DNA of 15,269 nt from MAG-120531 sp963934855 (GCA_963934855.1 CAWWAC010000033.1:1-15269), one strand, 5' to 3'; numbered from the stretch's first letter, positions 6,892-14,986 are shown. Program-made: numbers and translations. The notes: a model not told the origin generated them from the letters alone.

Positions 6892-8242
6892 ACTTAAAAC
6901 TTCTTTTTTCTGTCAAAATTGTGGAAATAATTACGCTAAATGGGTAGGCCAATGTGGCGCGTGTAAGCAATGGAACACCGTGGTTGAAGAAGTGTTGGTT
7001 ACCCCTGAAAAAAAGGCATGGAAAAGCACAGCAACTGGAATAAAATCAATTAATAAACCCTTAAAAGTAGGAGATATTAGTACAGAAAATGAGCTGCGCC
7101 TAGACACCCTAAACCAAGAGTTTAACAGGGTATTAGGAGGGGGTCTTGTACCTGGGTCCTTGGTATTATTAGGCGGAGAACCTGGTATTGGAAAAAGTAC
7201 CCTTTTGCTACAAATTGCCTTAAAACTTCCTTATAAAACCCTCTATATTTCTGGAGAAGAAAGTCAAAAGCAAATAAAAATGAGGGCGGATAGGATTATG
7301 CCCTCTAGTGAAAATTGTTTTATTCTCACAGAGACAAAGACTCAAAATATTTTTAAACAAATTGCAGAGATAGATCCAGACATATTGGTGATAGATTCTA
7401 TCCAAACACTACAGACAGACCATATAGAGTCTGCCGCAGGCAGTGTGTCACAAATTAAAGAATGTACTGCAGAGCTCATTAGTTTTGCAAAAGAAACCAA
7501 TACCCCCGTGATACTCATAGGTCACATTACCAAAGACGGCAGTCTGGCTGGGCCTAAAATTTTAGAGCATATGGTAGACACTGTATTACAATTTGAGGGA
7601 GACAGAAACTATGTATATAGAATTTTAAGATCCTTAAAAAACCGTTTTGGTGCTACAGCAGAACTGGGTATTTATGAAATGCATGGGGGAGGACTTAGAG
7701 AGGTAAACAATCCCTCAGAAATTCTGATATCTAAACAAGATGACGGTTTAAGTGGCACTGCTATTGCTGCTTCCTTAGACGGTATGAGACCTTTAATGGT
7801 AGAAATACAAGCGCTGGTAAGTACGGCTGTTTACGGTACGCCACAGCGCTCTACAACTGGATACAATGCAAAAAGACTCAATATGCTTTTAGCCGTCTTA
7901 GAAAAAAGAGCTGGTTTTCTCTTAGGTGCAAAAGATGTATTTCTAAATATTACAGGAGGAATTTCTATAGAAGATCCAGCCTTAGATTTAGCAGTAATAG
8001 GAGCTATTCTCTCTAGCAATCAAGACCACGCCATAGACAGAAGTATTTGCTTTGCGGCAGAAGTTGGACTGGCAGGAGAAATAAGACCCGTACAAAGAGT
8101 AGACCAGCGTATTTCAGAAGCCGCAAAACTTGGTTTTGAGCAAATTATAGTGTCAAAGCACAACAAAATAACGGCCAAAAACACCCCTATTAAAGTAATA
8201 AGTCTTGGCAGAATTGAAGAGCTAGTAGCTCATTTGTTTTAA
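6884..8242 (+). CDS. radA: DNA repair protein RadA (Sms)
   Basis: RecA-related, DnaB-like ATPase that helps branch migration and processing of recombination intermediates. At 452 aa it has the typical length. The order is canonical: an N-terminal C4 zinc finger (Cys10, Cys13, Cys24, Cys27), Walker A GEPGIGKST (98-106), Walker B DILVIDSIQT (166-175), the RadA-specific KNRFG motif (252-256), and a C-terminal Lon-protease-like domain (from about 270) containing GGISIEDPALDLAV. The start ATG lies inside the end of the membrane-protein gene (8-nt overlap), suggesting coupled translation. It is the last gene of the pan run and converges on the aldo-keto reductase gene with an 8-bp gap and no visible hairpin terminator. 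Confidence 0.98.
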   Translation: MTKLKTSFFCQNCGNNYAKWVGQCGACKQWNTVVEEVLVTPEKKAWKSTATGIKSINKPLKVGDISTENELRLDTLNQEFNRVLGGGLVPGSLVLLGGEPGIGKSTLLLQIALKLPYKTLYISGEESQKQIKMRADRIMPSSENCFILTETKTQNIFKQIAEIDPDILVIDSIQTLQTDHIESAAGSVSQIKECTAELISFAKETNTPVILIGHITKDGSLAGPKILEHMVDTVLQFEGDRNYVYRILRSLKNRFGATAELGIYEMHGGGLREVNNPSEILISKQDDGLSGTAIAASLDGMRPLMVEIQALVSTAVYGTPQRSTTGYNAKRLNMLLAVLEKRAGFLLGAKDVFLNITGGISIEDPALDLAVIGAILSSNQDHAIDRSICFAAEVGLAGEIRPVQRVDQRISEAAKLGFEQIIVSKHNKITAKNTPIKVISLGRIEELVAHLF

Positions 8243-8250
8243 GCGCTTTT

Positions 8251-9291
8251 TTATGGTCCAGGGTTTGGATAGGTGTTGTGCACTTCCTCTATGGCCATTA
8301 ATACTTCCTCAGACAAAAGCGTGTGAATACTGCCTATATTTTCTTCTAACTGCGCTATAGAAGTAGCCCCAATAATATTAGAGGTGACAAAAGGCCTGGT
8401 ATTCACATAGGCCAAAGCCATTTGCGTAAGTGAAAGACCGTGCTGATTAGCAATAGCGGCATAGGCTTCTGTGGCAGGTATATTTTGCCCCACACTGTAG
8501 CGGTTGTAATTAGGAAATAAAGTCACCCTAGCGTTTTCCGGCTTTTGACCTTCTAAATATTTTCCTGAAAGCACACCAAACCCAAGAGGAGAATAAGCCA
8601 AAAGACCTATGTTTTCTCTCATAGATACTTCTGCCATTCCAGTTTCATAAAGTCTATTTAAAAGGCTATACGGATTTTGACAAGTGATCATTCTAGGAAA
8701 AGTAGGGTCTTGTTTATGGATCTCTAAATAACGCATAGCCCCCCAAGGATTCTCATTTGAAATCCCTATTTGTCTAATTTTACCTGCTTTCACAAAGCTT
8801 TTTAAAGTCTCTAAAATAGCTTGAAAGTTATCTTCCCATTGCTCATTTTCATCGTGAACATAGCCTCTTTTCCCAAAAAAGTTAGTATTCCTTTCTGGCC
8901 AGTGTAACTGATATAAATCTAGATAATCTGTCTTTAATCTTTTTAAACTGCCTTCTAAAGCTGTATTTAAAGCCTCTTTACTAAAGCCTGTTTTTCTAAT
9001 AAACTCAGTAAAAGCTGCTTTTCCTGCAATTTTTGAAGCCAAGACAATCTCTTCCCTCTTCTTATTTTTCTCCAACCAATTACCAATAATAATCTCTGTA
9101 TGAGCGTACCTCTCAGCTGCAGCAGGAACTGGATATAATTCAGCAGTGTCAAAAAACTGCACCCCTTTATCTAAAGCGTAATTCATTTGCTCAAAAGCAT
9201 CTGCTTGAGAATTTTGCTTGCCCCAAGTCATGGTGCCAAGGCATATTTTACTTACTTTAATTTGAGAATGGGGCAGTTGGGTATATTTCAT
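8251..9291 (-). CDS. tas: NADP(H)-dependent aldo-keto reductase, Tas type
   Basis: TIM-barrel oxidoreductase that reduces carbonyl substrates with NADPH; the physiological substrate is unknown. Length (346 aa) and sequence follow E. coli Tas from end to end: CLGTMTWGKQNS (17-28), FFDTAELYPVP (46-56), SLKRLKTDYLDLYQLHWPER (115-134), QNPYSLLNR and a C-terminal VHNTYPNPGP. The catalytic tetrad is intact: Asp48, Tyr53, Lys87 and His130. Its ATG follows the xth stop codon with no gap, so it is probably the last gene of the glyS-xth-tas unit. The functional link with its neighbours is unclear. The symbol is by similarity; other close AKR subfamilies cannot be excluded. Confidence 0.9.
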   Translation of the reverse strand: MKYTQLPHSQIKVSKICLGTMTWGKQNSQADAFEQMNYALDKGVQFFDTAELYPVPAAAERYAHTEIIIGNWLEKNKKREEIVLASKIAGKAAFTEFIRKTGFSKEALNTALEGSLKRLKTDYLDLYQLHWPERNTNFFGKRGYVHDENEQWEDNFQAILETLKSFVKAGKIRQIGISNENPWGAMRYLEIHKQDPTFPRMITCQNPYSLLNRLYETGMAEVSMRENIGLLAYSPLGFGVLSGKYLEGQKPENARVTLFPNYNRYSVGQNIPATEAYAAIANQHGLSLTQMALAYVNTRPFVTSNIIGATSIAQLEENIGSIHTLLSEEVLMAIEEVHNTYPNPGP

Positions 9292-10056
9292 TTATAAAGA
9301 AATTTCTACAGTGATTGGGCAGTGGTCAGAATGAACCGCTGCACTTAAAATTTGTGCTTTTGTGATTTTTGCCTCTAAAGACTTACTCACAAGTGCATAA
9401 TCTAAACGCCAACCTTTGTTATTTGCCCTTGCGTTGGCTCTGTAGCTCCACCAGCTGTATTGGTCTGGAGCTTTGTTTAAATGCCTAAAACTATCTGTAA
9501 AACCGCTTTCTAAGAAATGAGACAGCCAAGCCCTTTCTTCTGGTAAAAACCCAGAAACCGTTTTATTGCGCACTGGGTCATGTATGTCTATAGCCTGGTG
9601 GCAAATATTGTAGTCTCCACAAATCACTAAATTTGGGTCTGTCTTTCTAAGTGTTTTTGAGTATTCCAAAAAATCATCCATATACTTAAACTTAAAGTCC
9701 AAGCGGTCTAAATTAGTTCCAGAGGGTAGGTACATGCTCATAATAGAAATATCTTTATAACGTACCAGAAGGTTTCTTCCCTCTGCGTCCATATAATCTA
9801 TTCCTGTGCCATAAACTACGGCATCTGGTTTTTCTTTGCACAGAATAGCCACGCTACTATAGCCTTTTTTCTGGGCAGAAAACCAATAGTGATAAGGATA
9901 ACCAGCCGCTTCAAACACGCTTAAGTCTAGTTGTTCTTTATGGGCTTTGGTCTCTTGAATACATAAAACGTCTGGAGCGGTAGCTACCAACCAATCTATA
10001 AATTCTTTTTTAAGAGCAGCTCTAATACCATTTACATTATAAGAAACGATTTTCAT
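9292..10056 (-). CDS. xth: Exodeoxyribonuclease III / AP endonuclease
   Basis: Endonuclease/exonuclease/phosphatase-fold DNA repair enzyme that cleaves 5' of abasic sites and removes 3' blocking groups in base excision repair. All catalytic segments are present: YNVNGIRAA with Asn7, IQETK with metal ligand Glu35, MYLPSG with Tyr109, GDYNICH with Asp148 and Asn150, RLDYALVS with Asp219, and the terminal HSDHCP with Asp244-His245. At 254 aa it has the normal bacterial length. It sits 3 bp after glyS and abuts the aldo-keto reductase gene. The glyS stop and xth start lie within a 14-bp palindrome (10055-10068). Confidence 0.96.
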   Translation of the reverse strand: MKIVSYNVNGIRAALKKEFIDWLVATAPDVLCIQETKAHKEQLDLSVFEAAGYPYHYWFSAQKKGYSSVAILCKEKPDAVVYGTGIDYMDAEGRNLLVRYKDISIMSMYLPSGTNLDRLDFKFKYMDDFLEYSKTLRKTDPNLVICGDYNICHQAIDIHDPVRNKTVSGFLPEERAWLSHFLESGFTDSFRHLNKAPDQYSWWSYRANARANNKGWRLDYALVSKSLEAKITKAQILSAAVHSDHCPITVEISL

Positions 10057-10059
10057 GAA

Positions 10060-11604
10060 TTAATTCATTTTTTTTAACCAATGCTTTGCGTTCACCGCCA
10101 AATCTATAATAGCAGAAAGGTCCTTAACAGCTACTCTTTCCTGCTCCATAGAGTCTCTATGTCTAATAGTCACGCTCTGGTCTTCTTTAGTCTGATGGTC
10201 TACTGTAATACAAAAAGGCGTTCCTAAGGCGTCTTGCCTTCTATACCTTCTGCCCACTGCGTCTTTTTCATCAAAAGCCACTGCAAAATCCCACTGCAGC
10301 TCATGAAAAATTTCAAGTGCTAGTTCTGAAAGACCATCTTTTTTAACCAAAGGTAAGATAGCCGCTTTAGTAGGGGCTAGAACAGCAGGTAATTTAAGCA
10401 CCGTTCTAGTAGTTCCATTTTCTAAGGGCTCTTCTTCAAGGGCTTTAGAAAATACTGCCAAAAACATCCTGTCTACTCCAATAGACGTTTCTACTACATA
10501 AGGAACATAAGACTCGTTTAATTCAGGGTCAAAGTATTGTAATTTTTTTCCAGAATGCTTTTCGTGACTACTCAAGTCAAAGTCTGTTCTAGAGTGAATA
10601 CCCTCTAACTCCTTAAAGCCAAAAGGAAATTTAAATTCTATGTCTGCAGCAGCGTCAGCGTAATGTGCTAATTTATCGTGGTCATGAAAACGAAAGTTTT
10701 CTTGAGAAAATCCTAAGGAATAGTGCCATTTTATTCTTGTTTCTTTCCATTTTTCATACCAGTCTTTTTGAGTTCCTGGACGTACAAAAAATTGCATTTC
10801 CATTTGTTCAAACTCTCTTTGACGGAAAATAAATTGTCTGGCCACAATTTCATTTCTAAAAGCCTTCCCTATTTGAGCAATTCCAAAAGGAATTTTCATA
10901 CGGCCTGTTTTCTGAACATTTAAAAAGTTTACAAAAATTCCTTGTGCGGTTTCTGGCCTCAGATATAAATCTATAGCAGAGTCTGCGCTAGCACCAATTT
11001 TAGTGCCAAACATGAGGTTAAACTGCTTTACATCTGTCCAATTGGCAGATCCTGAAACAGGGCAAACAATTCCTAGTTCTTCTATGAGGGCTTTTACATC
11101 GGGAAGGTTTTCTTCTGTGAGGGCCAGTCCCATACGGACTAATATTTCTTTTGATTGAGCTATATAACCGGACACTCTCTCATTAGTGTCCATGTATTGT
11201 TGCCTGTCAAAAGAAACGCCAAAACGCTTTGCAGCCTTATCCATTTCTTTGTCAATTTTAGCCTCTATTTTGGCCACATGGTCTTCTATTAAGACATCTG
11301 CTCGGTAGCGTTTTTTGGAATCTTTATTGTCTATAAGAGGATCGTTAAATGCATCTACATGCCCAGAAGCTTTCCAGACAGTAGGATGCATAAAAATAGC
11401 AGTATCTATACCCACTATATTTTCATTCATCTGCACCATAGAACGCCACCAATACTCTTTAATATTGTTTTTTAATGCTACCCCTTGTTGGGCGTAGTCA
11501 TATACAGCGCTCAAGCCGTCATAAATCTCAGAAGATTGAAAAACAAATCCGTATTCTTTTGCGTGAGAAATTACCTTTTTAAAATTATCTTCTTGTAGTG
11601 CCAT
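10060..11604 (-). CDS. glyS: Glycyl-tRNA synthetase, single-chain alpha2 type
   Basis: Class II aminoacyl-tRNA synthetase charging tRNA-Gly. It is the homodimeric form shared with archaea, eukaryotes and some bacteria, not the alpha2beta2 bacterial form. Seen in order: SSEIYDGLSAVYDYAQQGV (24-42), RPETAQG (216-222), the motif 2 region KAFRNEI to RQREFEQMEMQFF (247-273), glycine-recognition segment VVETSIGVDRMFLAV (370-384) with motif 3, and an anticodon-binding domain from about 405. At 514 aa it is somewhat longer than the roughly 460 aa of Bacillus-type enzymes; the extra length lies in the region of residues 80-190. The start gives the family N-terminus MALQEDNFKKVISHAKEYGF. It is probably the first gene of the glyS-xth-tas unit, with a perfect palindrome 17 bp upstream. 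Confidence 0.97.
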   Translation of the reverse strand: MALQEDNFKKVISHAKEYGFVFQSSEIYDGLSAVYDYAQQGVALKNNIKEYWWRSMVQMNENIVGIDTAIFMHPTVWKASGHVDAFNDPLIDNKDSKKRYRADVLIEDHVAKIEAKIDKEMDKAAKRFGVSFDRQQYMDTNERVSGYIAQSKEILVRMGLALTEENLPDVKALIEELGIVCPVSGSANWTDVKQFNLMFGTKIGASADSAIDLYLRPETAQGIFVNFLNVQKTGRMKIPFGIAQIGKAFRNEIVARQFIFRQREFEQMEMQFFVRPGTQKDWYEKWKETRIKWHYSLGFSQENFRFHDHDKLAHYADAAADIEFKFPFGFKELEGIHSRTDFDLSSHEKHSGKKLQYFDPELNESYVPYVVETSIGVDRMFLAVFSKALEEEPLENGTTRTVLKLPAVLAPTKAAILPLVKKDGLSELALEIFHELQWDFAVAFDEKDAVGRRYRRQDALGTPFCITVDHQTKEDQSVTIRHRDSMEQERVAVKDLSAIIDLAVNAKHWLKKMN

Positions 11605-11608
11605 AACG

Positions 11609-11616
11609 CAAAAATA
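11609..11616 (-). promoter_or_regulatory. Possible -7 element immediately upstream of glyS
   Basis: Read on the minus strand this is TATTTTTG, matching TAnnTTTG. It ends only 4 bp before the glyS ATG, so if used it would give a leaderless or nearly leaderless mRNA. No TTG -33 box is seen. In this AT-rich gap the match could be chance. Confidence 0.25.
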
Positions 11617-11620
11617 ACAT

Positions 11621-11632
11621 TTTAGCGCTAAA
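11621..11632. promoter_or_regulatory. Perfect 12-bp palindrome upstream of glyS (putative operator)
   Basis: TTTAGCGCTAAA is identical on both strands. It lies 17 bp upstream of the glyS ATG and 4 bp upstream of the possible -7 element, where a dimeric regulator could control glyS. The palindrome is seen; the regulator is unknown. The core AGCGCT also occurs at two other gene junctions (1935-1942 and 8241-8248). Confidence 0.35.
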
Positions 11633-11655
11633 CCTTCTTCCTATTTTTCTATAAA

Positions 11656-11679
11656 TCAGAGGGAATTTAATTGCTCTGA
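11656..11679. repeat. Short inverted repeat in the glyS-comF intergenic region
   Basis: TCAGAG (11656-11661) and CTCTGA (11674-11679) are exact complements around a 12-nt spacer. This is a weak stem that could form in a leader RNA of either divergent gene. Arms this short in AT-rich DNA may be chance. Confidence 0.3.
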
Positions 11680-11689
11680 AAAATAGAGT

Positions 11690-11715
11690 AGCTGTTAGCT
11701 AGCTTATGAACAGCT
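11690..11715. repeat. Inverted repeat AGCTGTT/AACAGCT upstream of comF
   Basis: Positions 11690-11696 and 11709-11715 are exact reverse complements around a 12-nt spacer containing AGCTAGCT. It lies about 80 bp upstream of comF and about 85 bp upstream of glyS. It could be a regulatory site or leader stem; no U-run supports a terminator. Confidence 0.35.
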
Positions 11716-11794
11716 TTAATAAATTTATTGTAATTTAAAGGATTGTTTTTATCCCCAGCTTCCCTTAACACCTTCTTAGTCAAAAAACTAAAAA

Positions 11795-12499
11795 ATGCAC
11801 TTTAGAAGAATTAAAAATGTCCTGCAAACCTTGTTAAATCCTATTTTTCCAAAATCTTGTTTTGGCTGTGAAGCCTTGTTAGTGAAAGGAGAAAAAATTC
11901 TATGTGCATTTTGTAGACATGAATTGCCCCTATCTGGCTATCATTTTGGAGTGGAAAACAATATGGACAAGGCGCTCTATGGGCGCTTTGAATTTAAAAA
12001 GGCGGCAGCCCTTTTCTTTTACAACAAAGAAGGAATTTTAAAACATTGCCTGCAGTACTTAAAGTATCGCAAACAAGACCAGATTAGTTATTTTTTGGGT
12101 CTGTGGCATGCTCAAATATTAAAAAAAGATCCCTTTTTTCCTGTTTTAGACTTTATTATTCCAGTCCCCCTTCACCCTAAAAAGAAAAGAAAAAGAGGCT
12201 ACAACCAACTAAATGGCTATGGAGAGGCGCTGAGTCAAGTCCTAGGAGTGCCCTTTTTGGAGAATGCAGTGATTAAAACGGCTAATACAAAAACCCAAAC
12301 CCGAAAAAATAGAGGGCTGAGATTTCTTTCAGATAGCACTTTATTTAAACTGAGAGATTCTCATATTTTCAATGACAAAAAAATTTTACTTATAGATGAC
12401 GTGATGACTACAGGAGCTACCCTAGAACAATTTTCTAGTGCCTTTAAAGGCTGTGAATCTAGCTCTTTTTATATTGTCACCCTAGCCTTTGTTCCATAA
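11795..12499 (+). CDS. comF: ComF-family phosphoribosyltransferase-like protein
   Basis: Member of the ComF/GntX family, associated with natural DNA uptake in competent bacteria; the exact biochemical role is unsettled. An N-terminal C4 zinc ribbon is visible (Cys22, Cys25, Cys37, Cys40). A type I phosphoribosyltransferase fold follows, with IIPVPLHPKKKRKRGYNQ as the family segment before the helix, TQTRKNRGLR, and the PRPP-binding loop ILLIDDVMTTGAT (197-209). At 234 aa it has the usual length. The ATG is preceded by an A-rich stretch with no clear Shine-Dalgarno sequence. It is divergent from glyS across 190 bp and lies 82 bp before the lipoprotein gene. Recombination gene radA is in the same window but not in the same transcript. 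Confidence 0.93.
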   Translation: MHFRRIKNVLQTLLNPIFPKSCFGCEALLVKGEKILCAFCRHELPLSGYHFGVENNMDKALYGRFEFKKAAALFFYNKEGILKHCLQYLKYRKQDQISYFLGLWHAQILKKDPFFPVLDFIIPVPLHPKKKRKRGYNQLNGYGEALSQVLGVPFLENAVIKTANTKTQTRKNRGLRFLSDSTLFKLRDSHIFNDKKILLIDDVMTTGATLEQFSSAFKGCESSSFYIVTLAFVP

Positions 12500-12552
12500 A
12501 TAAATGCAAATTAGTTGTTAGCTATTCTTGATGATTGTCCTAAAAAAAGTAC

Positions 12553-12560
12553 TTACTTTG
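12553..12560 (+). promoter_or_regulatory. Possible -7 element upstream of the Ig-like lipoprotein gene
   Basis: TTACTTTG matches the TAnnTTTG consensus at 7 of 8 positions and ends 21 bp before the ATG. A TTG at 12535-12537 lies 15 bp upstream, slightly closer than the usual -33 spacing. It suggests the lipoprotein gene may have its own promoter rather than relying on comF read-through. Confidence 0.3.
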
Positions 12561-12581
12561 TAATCTACTATTTTAGAACTA

Positions 12582-14192
12582 ATGCGCAAACTCACTTCTC
12601 TTCTTTTTATATGCCTATCTCTAATAGCCTTGGTTCAATGTGCTAAAAGAGGCTCTCCAACTGGTGGAGAAAAAGATGAAGAAGGGCCAGAACTGATCAA
12701 AGCCTATCCAGCTCATTTGTCTGTAAAATTTAAAGGACAAAAATTCAAGTTGTTATTTAATGAATACGTACAACTAAAAGATGTAGAAAGCCAATTAGTA
12801 GTGTCTCCTCCTTTAAAATATGCCCCAGAAATAAAACCTACTAACCGGGCTAGTAAAATACTTGAAATCACCCTTAAAGACAGTCTGCAGACCAATACCA
12901 CTTATTCTTTTAACTTTGGGCAATCTATTGTAGATTTTAACGAGGGAAATCCCAATGATTTTTTAAGTTATGTGATGTCTACCGGTTCTTTTATAGATTC
13001 TCTTCAAATGTCAGGGATTTTAGATGACGCCATAAACGCCAACGTAGACCGCTATGTAAGTGTCATGCTTTACAGAGTGGACAGCACTTTTACGGACTCT
13101 ATTATTTATAAAAAACCACCCAACTACATTACCAATACTTTAGACAGTTTAATTGTTTTTAAACTCAAAAACCTAAGTGCAGGAACTTATGCCATTTTAG
13201 CACTAAAGGATGAAAATAACAATACTTTATTTGACCAGAGCCAAGAAAAAATAGGCTTTTTAGACCGCTATATTGAAATTCCAAAAGACAGCTTTATCAG
13301 TATAAAAATGTTTAAAGAAATTCCCAATTACAGGGTTGTGAAACCCAAATTAGAAGCTGCTAATAAAATTACTTTTGGCTATAACGGCTTGGCTCAGGAT
13401 CTAGACATTAGGCCACTTTTGGCATTGCCAGACTCTGTAAAGACCAGAGTGCTTAAAGAGAGAGGAAAAGACAGTTTAAATTTTTGGTTTACCCCCACTG
13501 AAACAGATTCCCTGCAGTTTATAGTGACACATAAAATTCTCCAAAAAATAGATACTTTCACTGTAAAGACTAGGAAGATGAAAGCAGACTCTATAATAAT
13601 ATCACCTGAGAAAAGAGGAAATGCCCCCTTTTCTAGACCGTACTTTCTAGAAGTAAATACGCCCATTAAAGCAATAAATTCTCAAAAAATTATCATTACA
13701 AACAAAGACACGCTTTTAGTGCCCTTTAAAAGTTATCTAGACACTGTTGAAAACAAAATTGGATTGACCTTTGCCATTAAAACGGAAGAGCGTTTTAGAA
13801 TCCAAATGTTCCCGGGTGCCATAGAAGACCTATTTAAAAATGTCAATGACACCATTTCTTATGAATTATCTACAAAGAGCAAAGAGTCCTATGGCAGCTT
13901 GAGTTTAAAATTAAAAACTAGCAGCAGCAGCCAAATGATTGTTCAGCTTACCAATGAAAAAGAAGAGGTTCAAAGAGAGCAAAGAGGTCCCTCTAACCAA
14001 GTGTTTTTCTTTGAATATCTAGATCCCCAGAAATATAAATTAAGAGTAATTTATGACTACAATAGCAATGGTTTTTGGGATACTGGCGATTATTTAAAAA
14101 AGCTGCAGCCAGAAGTGGTTGCTTACTACCCTGAACTATTAGAGGTGAGGGCCAATTGGGAGTTTGAAGAAACTTTTATCCTCCCTAATTAG
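12582..14192 (+). CDS. Lipoprotein with N-terminal bacterial Ig-like (Big_5) domain
   Basis: Predicted envelope lipoprotein. A signal peptide (MRKLTSLLFICLSLIALVQC) ends with lipidation at Cys20, followed by the CAKRGSPTGG start that I associate with Bacteroidota Ig-like-domain proteins. Residues of about 33-135 form a Big_5/SbsA-type Ig-like domain, with LLFNEYVQLKDVESQLVVSPP (57-77) and TTYSFNFGQSIVDFNEGNP (106-124). The remainder looks beta-rich, and a C-terminal segment reads YKLRVIYDYNSNGFWDTGDY, suggesting a small beta-sandwich with an acidic turn. No catalytic motif is visible; a structural or surface role is inferred only. At 536 aa it appears complete. It lies 82 bp after comF, and its TAG stop overlaps the stop codon of the convergent amidase gene. 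Confidence 0.88.
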   Translation: MRKLTSLLFICLSLIALVQCAKRGSPTGGEKDEEGPELIKAYPAHLSVKFKGQKFKLLFNEYVQLKDVESQLVVSPPLKYAPEIKPTNRASKILEITLKDSLQTNTTYSFNFGQSIVDFNEGNPNDFLSYVMSTGSFIDSLQMSGILDDAINANVDRYVSVMLYRVDSTFTDSIIYKKPPNYITNTLDSLIVFKLKNLSAGTYAILALKDENNNTLFDQSQEKIGFLDRYIEIPKDSFISIKMFKEIPNYRVVKPKLEAANKITFGYNGLAQDLDIRPLLALPDSVKTRVLKERGKDSLNFWFTPTETDSLQFIVTHKILQKIDTFTVKTRKMKADSIIISPEKRGNAPFSRPYFLEVNTPIKAINSQKIIITNKDTLLVPFKSYLDTVENKIGLTFAIKTEERFRIQMFPGAIEDLFKNVNDTISYELSTKSKESYGSLSLKLKTSSSSQMIVQLTNEKEEVQREQRGPSNQVFFFEYLDPQKYKLRVIYDYNSNGFWDTGDYLKKLQPEVVAYYPELLEVRANWEFEETFILPN

Positions 14193-14986
14193 TCTTTACC
14201 TATTAAAATAGTAAATTCATCCATATCTTCTAAAAACGGAAAGTCTAGCCTAGCCTTTTTTAAACGCTCCAAGTCTAAACTAATGGGTATGGTCTCTTCT
14301 TTGTCACTAAAGCACAAAGGATCACCAAATGGGTTATAAACAGCACTGTGGCCGGGGTATAGGTGTCCATTTGGGTCTGTTCCCACTCTATTCACACCTA
14401 TACAATAAGACATATTCTCAATAGCTCTGGCTTTTAGCAAACTGTCCCAAGCGTGAATTCTAGGCGCTGGCCAATTGGCTACGTACAATAATACATCATA
14501 AGCATTGGTGTTTCTAGCCCATATAGGAAACCTAAGGTCATAACATATAAGCGGACAAATTCTAAAGCCTTTATAATGCACTATTAGGTGTTTATCCCCT
14601 TTCTTATAAACCTCACTTTCTCCAGCCATCCCAAAAGTATGACGCTTGTCATAGCATTCATAATGGCCCTCTGGGTACACAAAAAATAACCTATTAAAGC
14701 TGTGTGCCCCTTCTTTAAAAATAGTGCTCCCAACTACAGCCATTTGTGTTTCTTTGGCTATCTGAATCATAAAACTTAAAGAAAGCTGACCCATTAGTGC
14801 AGCAGTATCTTTTAGTTTCATACTAAAACCGGTAGACCACATTTCAGGCAGTATGATTATATCTGGTTTGGTTTTTGAAAGTGAGAGCGCCCTTATCTGA
14901 GTTTCAAAAAATAAAATATTTTGTTCTGGAGATTCCCAAACAAGAGGGAATTGTAATAAAGAAAGGTGTAACTGCTTGTTATCCAT
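14189..14986 (-). CDS. Nitrilase-family amidohydrolase, omega-amidase (YafV/Nit2-like)
   Basis: Carbon-nitrogen hydrolase; the closest known functional group hydrolyses 2-oxoglutaramate or 2-oxosuccinamate to the 2-oxoacid and ammonia, a metabolite-repair and glutamine-transamination clean-up reaction. The Glu-Lys-Cys triad is visible: Glu48 in LPEMWSTGF, Lys114 in YDKRHTFGMAGE (112-123) and Cys148 in CPLICYDLRFP (144-154). The DKRHTF and CYDLRFP segments and the length (265 aa) favour the omega-amidase branch over true nitrilases. The substrate is inferred from the family. It is convergent with the Ig-like lipoprotein, sharing a 4-nt TTAG where both stop codons overlap. A 73-bp gap separates it from the partial gene upstream, so it may be co-transcribed or have its own promoter. 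Confidence 0.92.
   Translation of the reverse strand: MDNKQLHLSLLQFPLVWESPEQNILFFETQIRALSLSKTKPDIIILPEMWSTGFSMKLKDTAALMGQLSLSFMIQIAKETQMAVVGSTIFKEGAHSFNRLFFVYPEGHYECYDKRHTFGMAGESEVYKKGDKHLIVHYKGFRICPLICYDLRFPIWARNTNAYDVLLYVANWPAPRIHAWDSLLKARAIENMSYCIGVNRVGTDPNGHLYPGHSAVYNPFGDPLCFSDKEETIPISLDLERLKKARLDFPFLEDMDEFTILIGKD

Noticed and set aside
10723..10923. Plus-strand open frame inside glyS
   Set aside because: Antisense shadow of conserved class II synthetase sequence; low-complexity translation.
11605..11794. T-box or other known riboswitch in the glyS leader
   Set aside because: No T-box specifier or antiterminator features are visible, T-boxes are rare in Bacteroidota, and only short stems are present.
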